DNA from: an uncultured Acetatifactor sp.
Lineage (GTDB): Bacteria; Bacillota; Clostridia; Lachnospirales; Lachnospiraceae
DNA: 17,263 nucleotides
NCBI GenBank assembly: GCA_910585665.1
Contig: CAJUFI010000072.1
Coordinates: 4,811 to 22,073, forward strand
Direction of reading: 5' to 3'
Positions 7,110 through 14,215 of this stretch are shown piece by piece. How positions within the stretch are numbered: the first letter of the stretch is position 1; every line of letters starts with the position of its first letter. Below the pieces are notes generated by a model. The model ran no database searches and was not told where the DNA came from. It saw nothing but the letters and a program-made list of their open reading frames with translations. The position numbers and the translations under genes were made by a program.

Positions 7110-8363
7110 ATGAAGAAGAATTCAATTTGCAGGGTGATTGGCTGTCTGGCAGCGGCATTGCTGATTTGCAGCGCAGCCGTATCGGGGGTCAGGTCCTGGA
7201 GCCTGCCCGTATCTGCCGCCGGCTCGTCCAAAGGCCTCTCGGACAGCATCAAGGAGAAAGAGAACCAGATTTCCCAGAAGAAGGATGAGAAAGAGGCCCT
7301 GAAGAACGGCCTCAGCGACCTCCAGAAGATGAAGAAGGAACTGGAATCCCAGAAGAATGACCTGAAGAATTATGTGAAGCAGCTGGACAGCAACCTGGAA
7401 CTGATAGAGCAGAAGGTCGCCGAACTGAAAGGCCAGATCACCGCCAAGGAGGAGGAAATCGCCCAGACCCAGGCCGAACTGGAGGCCGCTCAGGAGCGGG
7501 AGGAGGACCAGCAGGAGGCCATGGCTGTCCACATCAGGATTTCCTACGAGGCGGGAGAGCCGAGCGTTTTTGATATGCTGCTGAAGGCTCAGAGCTTCGG
7601 GGATTTCCTGAACCGGATGGACTACATGGAGAAGATGATGGCGGCGGACCATCAGATGTGGCAGGACTACAAGGCGGCGAAAGAGTATGTGCAGCTCTGC
7701 AAGGAGGAGCTGGAGCTGGAGAAAGAGATTCTGGACGAGACCAGGGAAAATGTGGAAATCGAACAGAGAAATCTTGAGGAGTTGATAGAACAGAAGAATC
7801 GTGATATCATAAGTTATGAGACGGATATCAACAATAAGGAAAAGGCCATTCAGGAATACGAGGATGAGATTAAGGCCCAGGAGGCGGAGATCCGGCTTCT
7901 GGAGGCTGCCGTCGCCGAGGAGAGGAAGAAGCTGCTGGCCAGCAACGGGTCCGGCATAAAGTATGACGGCGGAATGTTCAAGTTCCCTCTGGCCTCCTAC
8001 ACAAGGGTGTCCGATGATTACGGCATGAGGATACATCCGACTTTAGGGGTGGAGCAGTTCCATAACGGCGTGGACTTCGCAGCCCCGAAGGGCACGGCCA
8101 TCTATGCCGCCTATGACGGGCAGGTGGTGGCGGCTGCCTACAGCGCTACCATGGGGAATTATGTCATGATAGACCATGGGGACGGGCTGTATACGATTTA
8201 TATGCATGCCTCGGCCCTGTACGTGAACAGGGGGGACATGGTGGCCAAGGGCGAGACCATAGCCGCGGTGGGCAGCACCGGGCGCTCTACGGGAAACCAT
8301 CTTCATTTCAGCGTGAGGCTGAATGGCTCTTACGTGTCTCCCTGGGGATACCTCAGCCAGTAG
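7110..8363 (+). CDS. Secreted coiled-coil M23 murein hydrolase (EnvC-like)
   Basis: A 417-residue exported protein. The N-terminal signal peptide has a basic start (MKKNSICR), hydrophobic core (about 9-25) and an Ala-rich cleavage region ending near 37. Residues about 41-275 are highly charged and helical in two coiled-coil blocks broken by a short helical segment (SVFDMLLKAQSFGDFLNRMD, 152-171), as in EnvC/PcsB/CwlO-type FtsEX partners. The C-terminus is a LytM/M23 domain with zinc ligands H318 and D322 (FHNGVD) and H399 (HLH, 397-399), plus H366. All catalytic residues are present, so it is probably an active endopeptidase rather than a degenerate activator. AGGAG precedes the ATG and it starts 11 bases after ftsX. 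Confidence 0.92.
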   Translation: MKKNSICRVIGCLAAALLICSAAVSGVRSWSLPVSAAGSSKGLSDSIKEKENQISQKKDEKEALKNGLSDLQKMKKELESQKNDLKNYVKQLDSNLELIEQKVAELKGQITAKEEEIAQTQAELEAAQEREEDQQEAMAVHIRISYEAGEPSVFDMLLKAQSFGDFLNRMDYMEKMMAADHQMWQDYKAAKEYVQLCKEELELEKEILDETRENVEIEQRNLEELIEQKNRDIISYETDINNKEKAIQEYEDEIKAQEAEIRLLEAAVAEERKKLLASNGSGIKYDGGMFKFPLASYTRVSDDYGMRIHPTLGVEQFHNGVDFAAPKGTAIYAAYDGQVVAAAYSATMGNYVMIDHGDGLYTIYMHASALYVNRGDMVAKGETIAAVGSTGRSTGNHLHFSVRLNGSYVSPWGYLSQ

Positions 8364-8481
8364 GGGGAGGAAAGTCCAGGGCTGGGCAGGGAATTGCTGC
8401 GGGCAGAGAGGGCGGCTTGTAGCGTGCCGGAAGAGCAGAAAACCAGGCATAGGGCTGGCGTTAGGATAGGAGGAGTTTTTT

Positions 8482-9882
8482 ATGGACGAAAATCAGGCTT
8501 ATTTTGATAATCTTTCCGGTTCCGGGACAGGAGGCGGGGACAGCCAGGGCGGGAACGGCTGGACCAGCAGCTTCGGCCAGTCCGGGCCGGCGCAGCAGCA
8601 GGGCATGCCCGGTGGAGGATTCGGAAAGCCGCCCCGGGGCGAGCGGGGCAGCGGGAAAGGATTGTTCCTGGGGGGCCTGATCACAGGCATCGCGGGGGCC
8701 ATGCTGGTGCTGGGCATCTGCTATCTGGGCATCTATGTGCAGAATGCGGTGCAGTCCGAGCCGCAGTCATCGGGGGACGCGGTGTTCCGGGAGGATTCGG
8801 CCATCGATGCCTCCGTGCTGAACAAGATGCAGATGCTGGAGAGCACCATTGACAATTATTTCTACCTGCATGAGGTGTCCGGTGAGGAGCTTCAGGACGG
8901 CATCTATAAAGGGATGCTGAACGCGCTGGGAGACCCTTATTCCGAGTATTATTCCGCGGAAGAGCTGCAGGCCCTGATGGAGCAGACGGAAGGAGTCTAC
9001 TACGGCATCGGGGCGTATGTGGGCCAGGACACGGCCACCGGCCTGCCCAAGATCAGCGGCGTCATCGAAGGGGCGCCGGCGTCGGAAGTGGATCTGCGGG
9101 CCAATGACCTGATTTATGAGGTGGACGGCCAGTCCACCATGGGGCTGACTTTGACGGAGGCCGTATCGCTGATCAAGGGAGCCGAAAACACACAGGTAGT
9201 CCTGACGATTGTCAGGGAAGGGGAGAGCGATTATCTGGAGGTCGCCGTCACCCGCAGGAAGGTGGAGACACCCACGGTGGCATGTGAGATGATGGAAGAC
9301 GGCATAGCGTATATCCAGGTGACGGAATTCGATGAAGTGTCCATCGACCAGTTCGCGGATGCGCTGACTGCGGCCAGGAGGCAGAACATGAAGGGCATGA
9401 TTCTGGACCTGCGGGCCAACCCCGGCGGAAGTCTGAACGCAGTGGTGGAGATGGCGCGGATGATTCTCCCGGAGGGCATGATTGTATACACGGAAGACAA
9501 GAACGGGAAGCGGTCGGAGTACACCTGTGACGGGGATAAGGAGCTGGAAGTGCCGCTGGTGGTCCTGATCGACATGAATTCCGCCAGCGCCGCAGAAATC
9601 ATGGCGGGGGCCATCAAGGATTACAGGCTGGGGACGCTGGTGGGGACCACCACCTTCGGCAAGGGCATCGTGCAGCAGATCATCCCCTTCCGCGACGGAT
9701 CCGCGGTGAAGGTCACGATCAGCGCCTACTACACGCCCAACGGCAACAATATCCACGGCCTGGGGATCGAGCCCGACGTGGTGTGCGAATTCGACGGAGA
9801 GGCCTACTATGCAAGCGATGAGCATCCGGACAATCAGCTGGAGAGGGCCAAGGAAGTGCTGAGGGATTTGATAAGACGGTAG
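8482..9882 (+). CDS. Membrane-anchored S41 carboxy-terminal processing protease
   Basis: A 466-residue CtpA-type serine protease. Residues 1-58 are a Gly/Gln/Pro-rich, probably disordered cytoplasmic tail, followed by one transmembrane helix (about 60-86), an N-terminal helical region, a PDZ domain (about 170-255) and the S41 core. Catalytic Ser369 lies in NSASAAE and Lys394 in TFGKG, 25 residues apart as in characterised members. NPGGS (313-317) and GLGIEPD (426-432) are also typical. GGAGGAG sits seven bases before the ATG. It is 118 bases downstream of the M23 gene. S41/PDZ proteases often adjust levels of wall hydrolases, so a role in trimming the neighbouring hydrolase is plausible but inferred. 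Confidence 0.93.
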   Translation: MDENQAYFDNLSGSGTGGGDSQGGNGWTSSFGQSGPAQQQGMPGGGFGKPPRGERGSGKGLFLGGLITGIAGAMLVLGICYLGIYVQNAVQSEPQSSGDAVFREDSAIDASVLNKMQMLESTIDNYFYLHEVSGEELQDGIYKGMLNALGDPYSEYYSAEELQALMEQTEGVYYGIGAYVGQDTATGLPKISGVIEGAPASEVDLRANDLIYEVDGQSTMGLTLTEAVSLIKGAENTQVVLTIVREGESDYLEVAVTRRKVETPTVACEMMEDGIAYIQVTEFDEVSIDQFADALTAARRQNMKGMILDLRANPGGSLNAVVEMARMILPEGMIVYTEDKNGKRSEYTCDGDKELEVPLVVLIDMNSASAAEIMAGAIKDYRLGTLVGTTTFGKGIVQQIIPFRDGSAVKVTISAYYTPNGNNIHGLGIEPDVVCEFDGEAYYASDEHPDNQLERAKEVLRDLIRR

Positions 9883-9907
9883 GAGGACCGGAAGGGAACG
9901 CTTATTT

Positions 9908-9953
9908 CATAAAAATCCGCAGTTGGGGAAAGCCAGGCCGCGGATTTTATGAT
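9908..9953. terminator. Bidirectional terminator between converging genes
   Basis: AAAATCCGC (9912-9920) and GCGGATTTT (9940-9948) are perfect complements with a 19-base loop. The stem can be extended with one bulge (CAT.../...ATG). The A-run on the left and T-run on the right allow it to act for the S41 gene on the plus strand and the XRE gene on the minus strand, which converge here. Confidence 0.85.
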
Positions 9954-9970
9954 ATAACGGACAGTCCCGG

Positions 9971-10408
9971 TCATTTTTCCGAAAGACCCAGGACAGAGAA
10001 GCCATGCTCGAAGAGCAGGTTGTTGGCCTCGAAAATCGACTGGTTCCGCTGCAGGGCGAACAGGATGACGGCGTCGCGCTGGTCCCTGGCGTACAGCTCC
10101 CGGTTTTTCGACAGCTTTAGGAGGGTCTGTGTCTCCTCGTCGGATAGGCCCAGGCCGAAAGCGGTGGCAATCAGCTTGTCGCGGGAAGGGGTCTTTTCCC
10201 CGGAGAATATCTGATATACATAAGCCCGGCTCAGCAGGGATCCCCGCACCACGTCCGCTTTGCTCAGCCCCTTTTGGGACAGCAGGCGGTTCAGATGCTG
10301 GGCCAGATTGCCCTGCAGCAGGCTTTCCCGGTTGCTCTTCAGATAGTCTTCGATGTCTGTGGCAGCCTTGATTTCGTGCTTTAGTTCTTCGGTGGTCTTT
10401 GGATTCAT
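9971..10408 (-). CDS. XRE-family helix-turn-helix regulator
   Basis: A 145-residue cytoplasmic DNA-binding protein. The HTH lies in the middle: LAQHLNRLLSQKGLSKADVV, then RGSLLSRAYVYQIFSGEKTP, then SRDKLIATAFGLGL. The C-terminal third is helical (ETQTLLKLSKNRELYARDQR onward) and not recognised as a known sensor. The start codon is preceded by AAGGT on the minus strand. It is transcribed away from a broken receptor-kinase gene starting 137 bases to the right, an arrangement that suggests a regulator and target pair. A good promoter with two direct repeats near the start site hints at autoregulation. The kinase link is inferred from position only. Confidence 0.8.
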   Translation of the reverse strand: MNPKTTEELKHEIKAATDIEDYLKSNRESLLQGNLAQHLNRLLSQKGLSKADVVRGSLLSRAYVYQIFSGEKTPSRDKLIATAFGLGLSDEETQTLLKLSKNRELYARDQRDAVILFALQRNQSIFEANNLLFEHGFSVLGLSEK

Positions 10409-10433
10409 TGTGTACCTTCTTCCATCTGTGTAC
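10409..10433 (-). promoter_or_regulatory. Direct repeats, possible operator of the XRE gene
   Basis: TGTGTAC occurs at 10409-10415 and 10427-10433 (GTACACA on the gene's strand), 18 bases apart. The pair lies between the -10 box and the start codon; one copy abuts the start codon and the other lies near the expected transcription start. A dimeric XRE protein bound here would block its own transcription. Confidence 0.4.
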
Positions 10434-10437
10434 TATC

Positions 10438-10466
10438 ATTATACTAGATTGCAGACGATGGGGCAA
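10438..10466 (-). promoter_or_regulatory. Sigma-A promoter of the XRE regulator
   Basis: On the minus strand TTGCCC (10466-10461), a 17-base spacer and a perfect TATAAT (10443-10438). It lies 30 bases upstream of the start codon of the XRE gene. Confidence 0.65.
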
Positions 10467-10544
10467 GCCGGAAAGAGGGATTTATTTTGGGAGCTGGCGC
10501 AGACAACTCCCTGAGTAGTGAGAGCGGACGGAGGATGTGAACGT

Positions 10545-10816
10545 ATGGAATACAAAGAAATAGAGCTGTTGAAACAGAGTGCAAAGAGCGCCGTGCATCT
10601 GGTGCGGGGGGGCAGGACATATGCCTGCCGAAGCTGAAGGAAGCCCATATCTACGAAGACAAAACAGTAGTTATTGAGGGGTGCATAGAGGGACGGACAT
10701 TGGGCGCCGCGGAACTGTCCGGGAAGCGATTCCGGCAGGTAGTCCGCCGGCTGTGCTCCGTTCTGGAATTTCTGCGCGGGAAGGGCATCATCTACCGGGA
10801 CATCAAGCCCTCCAAC
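10545..10816 (+). pseudogene. Broken receptor-like protein kinase, N-terminal part
   Basis: The frame MEYKEIELLKQSAKSAVHLV matches the start of the intact kinase at 14216 (MEYEVIRQLKQSKKSTVSLV) and stops at 10635-10637. From 10622 the homology continues in another frame: CLPKL, VVIEGCIEGRTLGAAELSG, then RRLCSVLEFLRGKGIIYRDI and KPSN. About 20 residues around the nucleotide-binding lysine are missing between the parts, matching a short deletion near 10620 that also shifts the frame. The catalytic HRD is YRD here. Kinase similarity stops abruptly after the AAC codon ending at 10816, where SGNH-gene sequence begins. GGAGG lies ten bases before the ATG. This cannot make an active kinase. Confidence 0.85.
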
Positions 10817-11791
10817 TGTCTAATACAATTTCTGAAGGGCCTGCTATTTATCCTGATTCTGCTGGCCGGTTTGAAGGCGGCAGTGCTGCTGCTGTACCCT
10901 TCCAATGAAATCGTCCGCACCTGGCAGCGTTTCTATGCCCTGGAAAAGGGGGAGGTGGAGCTGCTGGTGGTGGGCAGCAGCCATGCCTACTCTACTTTTG
11001 ACACATCTGTCATTTTTCAGACCACCGGGATGGAGAGCTATATCCTGGCCACCAATTCCCAGAATGCGGTGCAGGCCTATTTCAACGTGAAGGAAGCGCT
11101 GCACTATCAAAGGCCGAAAGCCATCATCCTGGAGGCCTTTTCCCTGGACAACAATAACAACTGGCGGTATGGCGACACGCCCGACCGGGACTGGAAAAAA
11201 GAGTCCAATATCGACGGCATGCGCTTCGGGCTGACGAAGCTGGAGGCCGTGATGGAGCAGTATGAGCGGGAGAACTGGAGCTACGCGCTGCTCCCGATTG
11301 CCAGATGCCACGGCAATTGGGAAAATATCGTGACCGTGGGGTCGAACCTGCGGTTCCTCACCGGAGGCATGGAGGGATTCTCTTCTTTCCGCCCCAGCTG
11401 GTCCGTCATGTCGGCAGAAACGGCGGAACAGTACGCCCAGGCGGCCTATAACCCTGCCGAATGGGTGATTTCCGAAACCAATGAGCTCCATTTCCGCAAG
11501 CTGGCGGCCCTGTGCAGAGAGGAAGGGATTCCTTTCTATGTAGTCATGGCGCCCATGTATGACGTATATATCCAGTCGATGAATTATGACAGCTGCACCG
11601 ACAAAGTCGCGGCTCTCGCCGAGAGCGAAGGGGTATCTTTTCTGGACTGCAACCTGTACTATGACGAAATCGGCCTGACCGCGGAGGATTTCGAAGACGT
11701 GTTCAACACTTACCACCATCTGAACGGCAGCGGAGCCGAAAAAGTGTCCCGGTTCGTGATGGAGACGCTTTACGGGCGGGAAAGGGATTGA
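10700..11791 (+). CDS. SGNH-type membrane-anchored acyl-transfer accessory protein, N-terminally chimeric
   Basis: The body of this protein (from about 10829) has an N-terminal transmembrane segment (GLLFILILLAGLKAAVLLLY) followed by an SGNH-hydrolase-like domain. The nucleophile motif is VVGSSHAYSTFD and the C-terminal catalytic block is FNTYHHLNGSGAEKVS. Such proteins accompany MBOAT O-acyltransferases and complete acyl transfer to envelope glycans outside the membrane. The next gene is an MBOAT, 12 bases downstream. It is odd at the front: no ATG lies between the kinase remnant and the transmembrane segment. The frame runs without a stop from the kinase fragment (KPSN then CLIQFLKG), and the first non-ATG start candidate is TTG 10700. 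Either the original start was lost at the junction and a kinase-SGNH fusion is made, or the gene is not translated properly. Confidence 0.65.
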   Translation: MGAAELSGKRFRQVVRRLCSVLEFLRGKGIIYRDIKPSNCLIQFLKGLLFILILLAGLKAAVLLLYPSNEIVRTWQRFYALEKGEVELLVVGSSHAYSTFDTSVIFQTTGMESYILATNSQNAVQAYFNVKEALHYQRPKAIILEAFSLDNNNNWRYGDTPDRDWKKESNIDGMRFGLTKLEAVMEQYERENWSYALLPIARCHGNWENIVTVGSNLRFLTGGMEGFSSFRPSWSVMSAETAEQYAQAAYNPAEWVISETNELHFRKLAALCREEGIPFYVVMAPMYDVYIQSMNYDSCTDKVAALAESEGVSFLDCNLYYDEIGLTAEDFEDVFNTYHHLNGSGAEKVSRFVMETLYGRERD

Positions 11792-11803
11792 GGAGGGAGC
11801 GAT

Positions 11804-13285
11804 ATGTTGTTCAATTCTGTTGATTTTCTGGTATTTTTCCCGATTGTGGCGCTGGTGTACTTTCTGATTCCCCAGCGGGTGAAATATCTGTGGCTGCTGG
11901 CGGCCAGCTATTACTTTTATATGAGCTGGAATCCCAGGTATGCCCTTCTGATGCTGGTATCGACCCTGACCACCTGGGGCTGCGGGCTGCTGCTGGCCGC
12001 CTGCGGGAAAAAGGCGGGGAAATGGGGCCTGGGCGGGTGCATCGCGGTGAACCTGGGGATTCTGTTTTTGTTCAAATATTATGTCTTCGCGGCGGCCAGC
12101 GTGGAAAAGGCCTTCGGGCTGTTCCATATCTCCCTGCGGATGCCGGCCTTTGACGTGCTCCTGCCGGTGGGCATCTCGTTCTATACCTTCCAGGCGCTGG
12201 GGTATGTGCTGGACGTCTGGCGGGGGGAGATTCCGGCGGAGAGGAATTTCCTGCGCTATGCCCTGTTTGTGTCGTTTTTCCCCCAGCTGGTGGCCGGGCC
12301 GATCGAGCGCAGCAAGAACCTTATGAGCCAGATATATGAGCGCCATGTCTTTGACCCGGAGCGGGTGAAGGACGGGCTGCTGCTGATGGGCTGGGGATTT
12401 TTCCAGAAGCTGGTAATCGCCGACCGAATCGCCATTCTGGTGACGGATGTGTACGACAATTATACGGAGTATTCCGGTCTGCAGATACTGCTGGCCACGG
12501 TTCTTTTCGCCTTCCAGATCTATTGCGACTTTGGAGGGTACTCAGACATCGCCGTGGGGGCGGCCCGGGTGATGGGATTCACGCTGACGAAGAACTTCAA
12601 AAGCCCTTACTACGCCGTCACGGTCAGTGAATTCTGGCGCAGCTGGCACGTCTCCCTGACTACATGGTTCCGGGATTATGTCTACATCCCGCTGGGAGGC
12701 AACCGCTGTGGCAGGCTGAAGAAGTACCGGAACCTCCTTGTGACCTTTGCCGTCAGCGGCCTCTGGCACGGGGCAAGGTGGAGCTTCGTGGCCTGGGGGG
12801 CGCTCAACGGCCTTTACCAGGTGGCGGGCGACCTGACCAGGCCCCTCCGCGCGGGGCTGTACAGAAGACTGCATGTGCGCACGGACTGTGCAAGCTTCCG
12901 GCTGGTTCAGAGAATCGGGACATTCCTGTTGGTGGATTTCGCCTGGCTCTTTTTCCGGGCTGAGGGCTTCGGGATTGCTCTGCGGATGCTGCGGCACAGC
13001 GTCGCCCATCTGGATTTTCTTTCCTTCTTCAGCCCGGACACTTTGCTGGGCATCGACACCATGGCCCTGTCCGAGAAGAATTTCTGCGTCATGCTGGCGG
13101 GGCTGGTCCTGCTGATGTGGGTGGACTGGCTGAAACGGCGGAAGGTGGACCTTAAGGGGATGCTGGCGCGGCAGAATATCTGGTTCCGCTGGCTGGTGTA
13201 CTACGGCCTGATTTTCGCCGTTCTGATCTTCGGCATCTACGGACCGGGGTATGACGCCTCTACCTTTATCTATTTCCAGTTTTAG
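11804..13285 (+). CDS. MBOAT-family O-acyltransferase (AlgI/DltB-like)
   Basis: A 493-residue polytopic membrane acyltransferase. Family hallmarks are PVGISFYTFQ (121-130), FPQLVAGPIER (159-169), YCDFGGYSDIA (240-250), FWRSWHVSLTTWFRDYVYIP (278-297, with H282) and SGLWHGARW (318-326, with the catalytic H322). MBOAT proteins of this type move acyl groups, commonly acetyl, across the membrane to exopolysaccharide or wall polymers with the help of SGNH partners, and here SGNH genes flank it on both sides. A GGAGGG ribosome site precedes ATG 11804. The substrate cannot be read from sequence; no polysaccharide synthesis genes are in the window. The gene looks intact. Confidence 0.92.
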   Translation: MLFNSVDFLVFFPIVALVYFLIPQRVKYLWLLAASYYFYMSWNPRYALLMLVSTLTTWGCGLLLAACGKKAGKWGLGGCIAVNLGILFLFKYYVFAAASVEKAFGLFHISLRMPAFDVLLPVGISFYTFQALGYVLDVWRGEIPAERNFLRYALFVSFFPQLVAGPIERSKNLMSQIYERHVFDPERVKDGLLLMGWGFFQKLVIADRIAILVTDVYDNYTEYSGLQILLATVLFAFQIYCDFGGYSDIAVGAARVMGFTLTKNFKSPYYAVTVSEFWRSWHVSLTTWFRDYVYIPLGGNRCGRLKKYRNLLVTFAVSGLWHGARWSFVAWGALNGLYQVAGDLTRPLRAGLYRRLHVRTDCASFRLVQRIGTFLLVDFAWLFFRAEGFGIALRMLRHSVAHLDFLSFFSPDTLLGIDTMALSEKNFCVMLAGLVLLMWVDWLKRRKVDLKGMLARQNIWFRWLVYYGLIFAVLIFGIYGPGYDASTFIYFQF

Positions 13286-13301
13286 CGGGGGGCGTTTCGG
13301 C

Positions 13302-13833
13302 ATGAAAGTAGTCAGAGATGTAGCGGCGTTCCTTGTGATTGGGGCGCTTCTGTTGGGGCTGGCGCAGACGGTGTTCGTAGAGAAGGATTCCTATCCGAAA
13401 TACCGCGCGTGGAAGGCCGCGGAGGATGTGGACGTACTGGTGCTGGGCAATTCCCATGCGGAGAACGGGATACGGGCGGGCGCGCTGTCCGACAGCCTGT
13501 CTGAGAGCGCCGGAAGAGAGGTGACGGTGTTCAATTACGCAATCTACGGCATGCGCATGGAGCAGATGTACTATTTTGTGAAAGAGATATTCCGGACCCA
13601 TGTGCCGGATTTGATTGTACTGGAGACTTATGCGTTCTGCCCTTTGGCGGACGGGGACAGAGAAATCCTTGAACCGTCTGTGGGAGGAGCTGGACTTTGG
13701 CTATGGGGACCTGTACAACGAGGGCCATGTGAACGAAAGCGGCGCGGATAAGGTGACGGCGTGCCTTCTGGAGTATCTGAGAGAGCATTATGACGGGGGC
13801 AGTGATTGGGGGACGGTCCGGAGAGCCTGGTGA
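13302..13833 (+). pseudogene. Internally deleted second SGNH-type protein
   Basis: ATG 13302 opens a protein with a transmembrane start (VRDVAAFLVIGALLLGLAQT), the nucleophile motif VLVLGNSHAENG and a reading through VPDLIVLETYAFCPLADGD. This frame then loses its protein character and stops at 13751. A different plus frame supplies the family C-terminus, LNRLWEELDFGYGDLYNEGH and VNESGADKVTACLLEYL, ending at 13833. The switch is at about 13650-13665. Compared with the first SGNH gene, roughly 150-200 central residues are missing. An internal deletion plus frameshift is the simplest reading. It starts 17 bases after the MBOAT stop, so it was part of the same operon. Confidence 0.8.
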
Positions 13834-13872
13834 TTTTTTTATAAAATTCTTAGTGTAATTTCGGGAAATATT

Positions 13873-13881
13873 TGCTATAAT
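13873..13881 (+). promoter_or_regulatory. Extended -10 promoter element
   Basis: TGC followed by a perfect TATAAT (13876-13881). No clear -35 box is seen 16-18 bases upstream. Transcription would run into the hairpin at 13924-13949 after about 35-60 bases, or on toward the kinase. Confidence 0.4.
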
Positions 13882-13923
13882 GAGTTATGCTGCACGCCAA
13901 TGAAAGTTGCAGTGAACTACAAC

Positions 13924-13949
13924 AAAGCCACTATCACTACAGTGGCTTT
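13924..13949 (-). terminator. Hairpin, likely minus-strand terminator
   Basis: AAAGCCACT (13924-13932) and AGTGGCTTT (13941-13949) are perfect complements around an 8-base loop. On the minus strand the stem is followed by TTTGTTGT, giving a partial U-tract. It overlaps the stop codon of the small minus-strand frame. On the plus strand the run after the stem is only TTTAAG. Confidence 0.5.
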
Positions 13950-14073
13950 AAGACATTATAATATTTGTGATACCGCATAAATGCAGGTATTTACCGCTAA
14001 AATCATTTTTGGTAGTTATATTTCCTGAACACTCAATAAAATGCTCGATAAATGCTACTGTATCAACAATCAT
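13948..14073 (-). CDS. Possible 41-residue peptide in the A+T-rich island
   Basis: A minus-strand ATG at 14073 opens MIVDTVAFIEHFIECSGNIT and continues to DFSGKYLHLCGITNIIMS, stopping at 13948. It has two Cys and a plausible amphipathic start, and its stop overlaps a terminator-like hairpin. Against it, there is no Shine-Dalgarno and it is short enough to arise by chance in A+T-rich DNA. It may also be the tail of a lost transposase or other gene. I recognise no family. Confidence 0.25.
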   Translation of the reverse strand: MIVDTVAFIEHFIECSGNITTKNDFSGKYLHLCGITNIIMS

Positions 14074-14100
14074 TTATATATTTAGTGTTCAAAGTTCGGA

Positions 14101-14128
14101 TTTAAGGTTATAAGGTTATTATTATAAC
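14101..14128 (+). promoter_or_regulatory. Candidate kinase promoter overlapped by an inverted repeat
   Basis: GTTATAA (14107-14113) and TTATAAC (14122-14128) form a perfect inverted repeat with an 8-base gap, overlapping a possible plus-strand -10 TATAAC (14123-14128; weak -35 TTTAAG at 14101-14106, 16-base spacer). On the minus strand the same bases give TATAAT (14126-14121). The symmetry suggests an operator for a dimeric regulator, possibly controlling divergent transcription. Confidence 0.35.
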
Positions 14129-14215
14129 GGATACGAGTTCATAGCGGCTTTTGCTGTATTTCTGGGCTTTTCTGGAGCCTTTGCGATGGAAGGCCGCGCA
14201 AGGGGATAAAGGAGA

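Larger units (their letters stand above)
13834..14200. other. A+T-rich island of unknown origin
   Basis: Base composition changes sharply from the G+C-rich genes on either side to mostly A/T. The stretch contains a perfect extended -10 (13873-13881), a 9-bp hairpin (13924-13949), a 41-codon minus-strand frame (13948-14073) and an inverted repeat (14107-14128). No transposase or integrase is recognised. The right end (about 14139-14200) resembles the leader of the second kinase copy (about 15697-15740), so the island's right boundary is near 14135. It may be a remnant of an inserted element. Confidence 0.5.

Noticed and set aside
7122..8036. A 304-codon Leu-rich minus-strand frame opposite the M23 hydrolase
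   Set aside because: The Leu-rich reading is the antisense of Glu/Lys/Gln-rich coiled-coil codons, not a membrane protein.
8767..9825. A 352-codon minus-strand frame opposite the S41 protease
   Set aside because: Composition is that of an antisense shadow; the plus strand has complete PDZ and S41 motifs.
10844..12346. A 500-codon open frame on the minus strand opposite the SGNH and MBOAT genes
   Set aside because: Its translation is rich in His, Arg, Gln and Pro with no recognisable domain, and the plus strand carries clear SGNH and MBOAT motifs; it reflects high G+C content.
13924..13949. Terminal inverted repeat of an insertion sequence
   Set aside because: Both arms lie next to each other as a hairpin; no distant partner, target-site duplication or transposase is visible.
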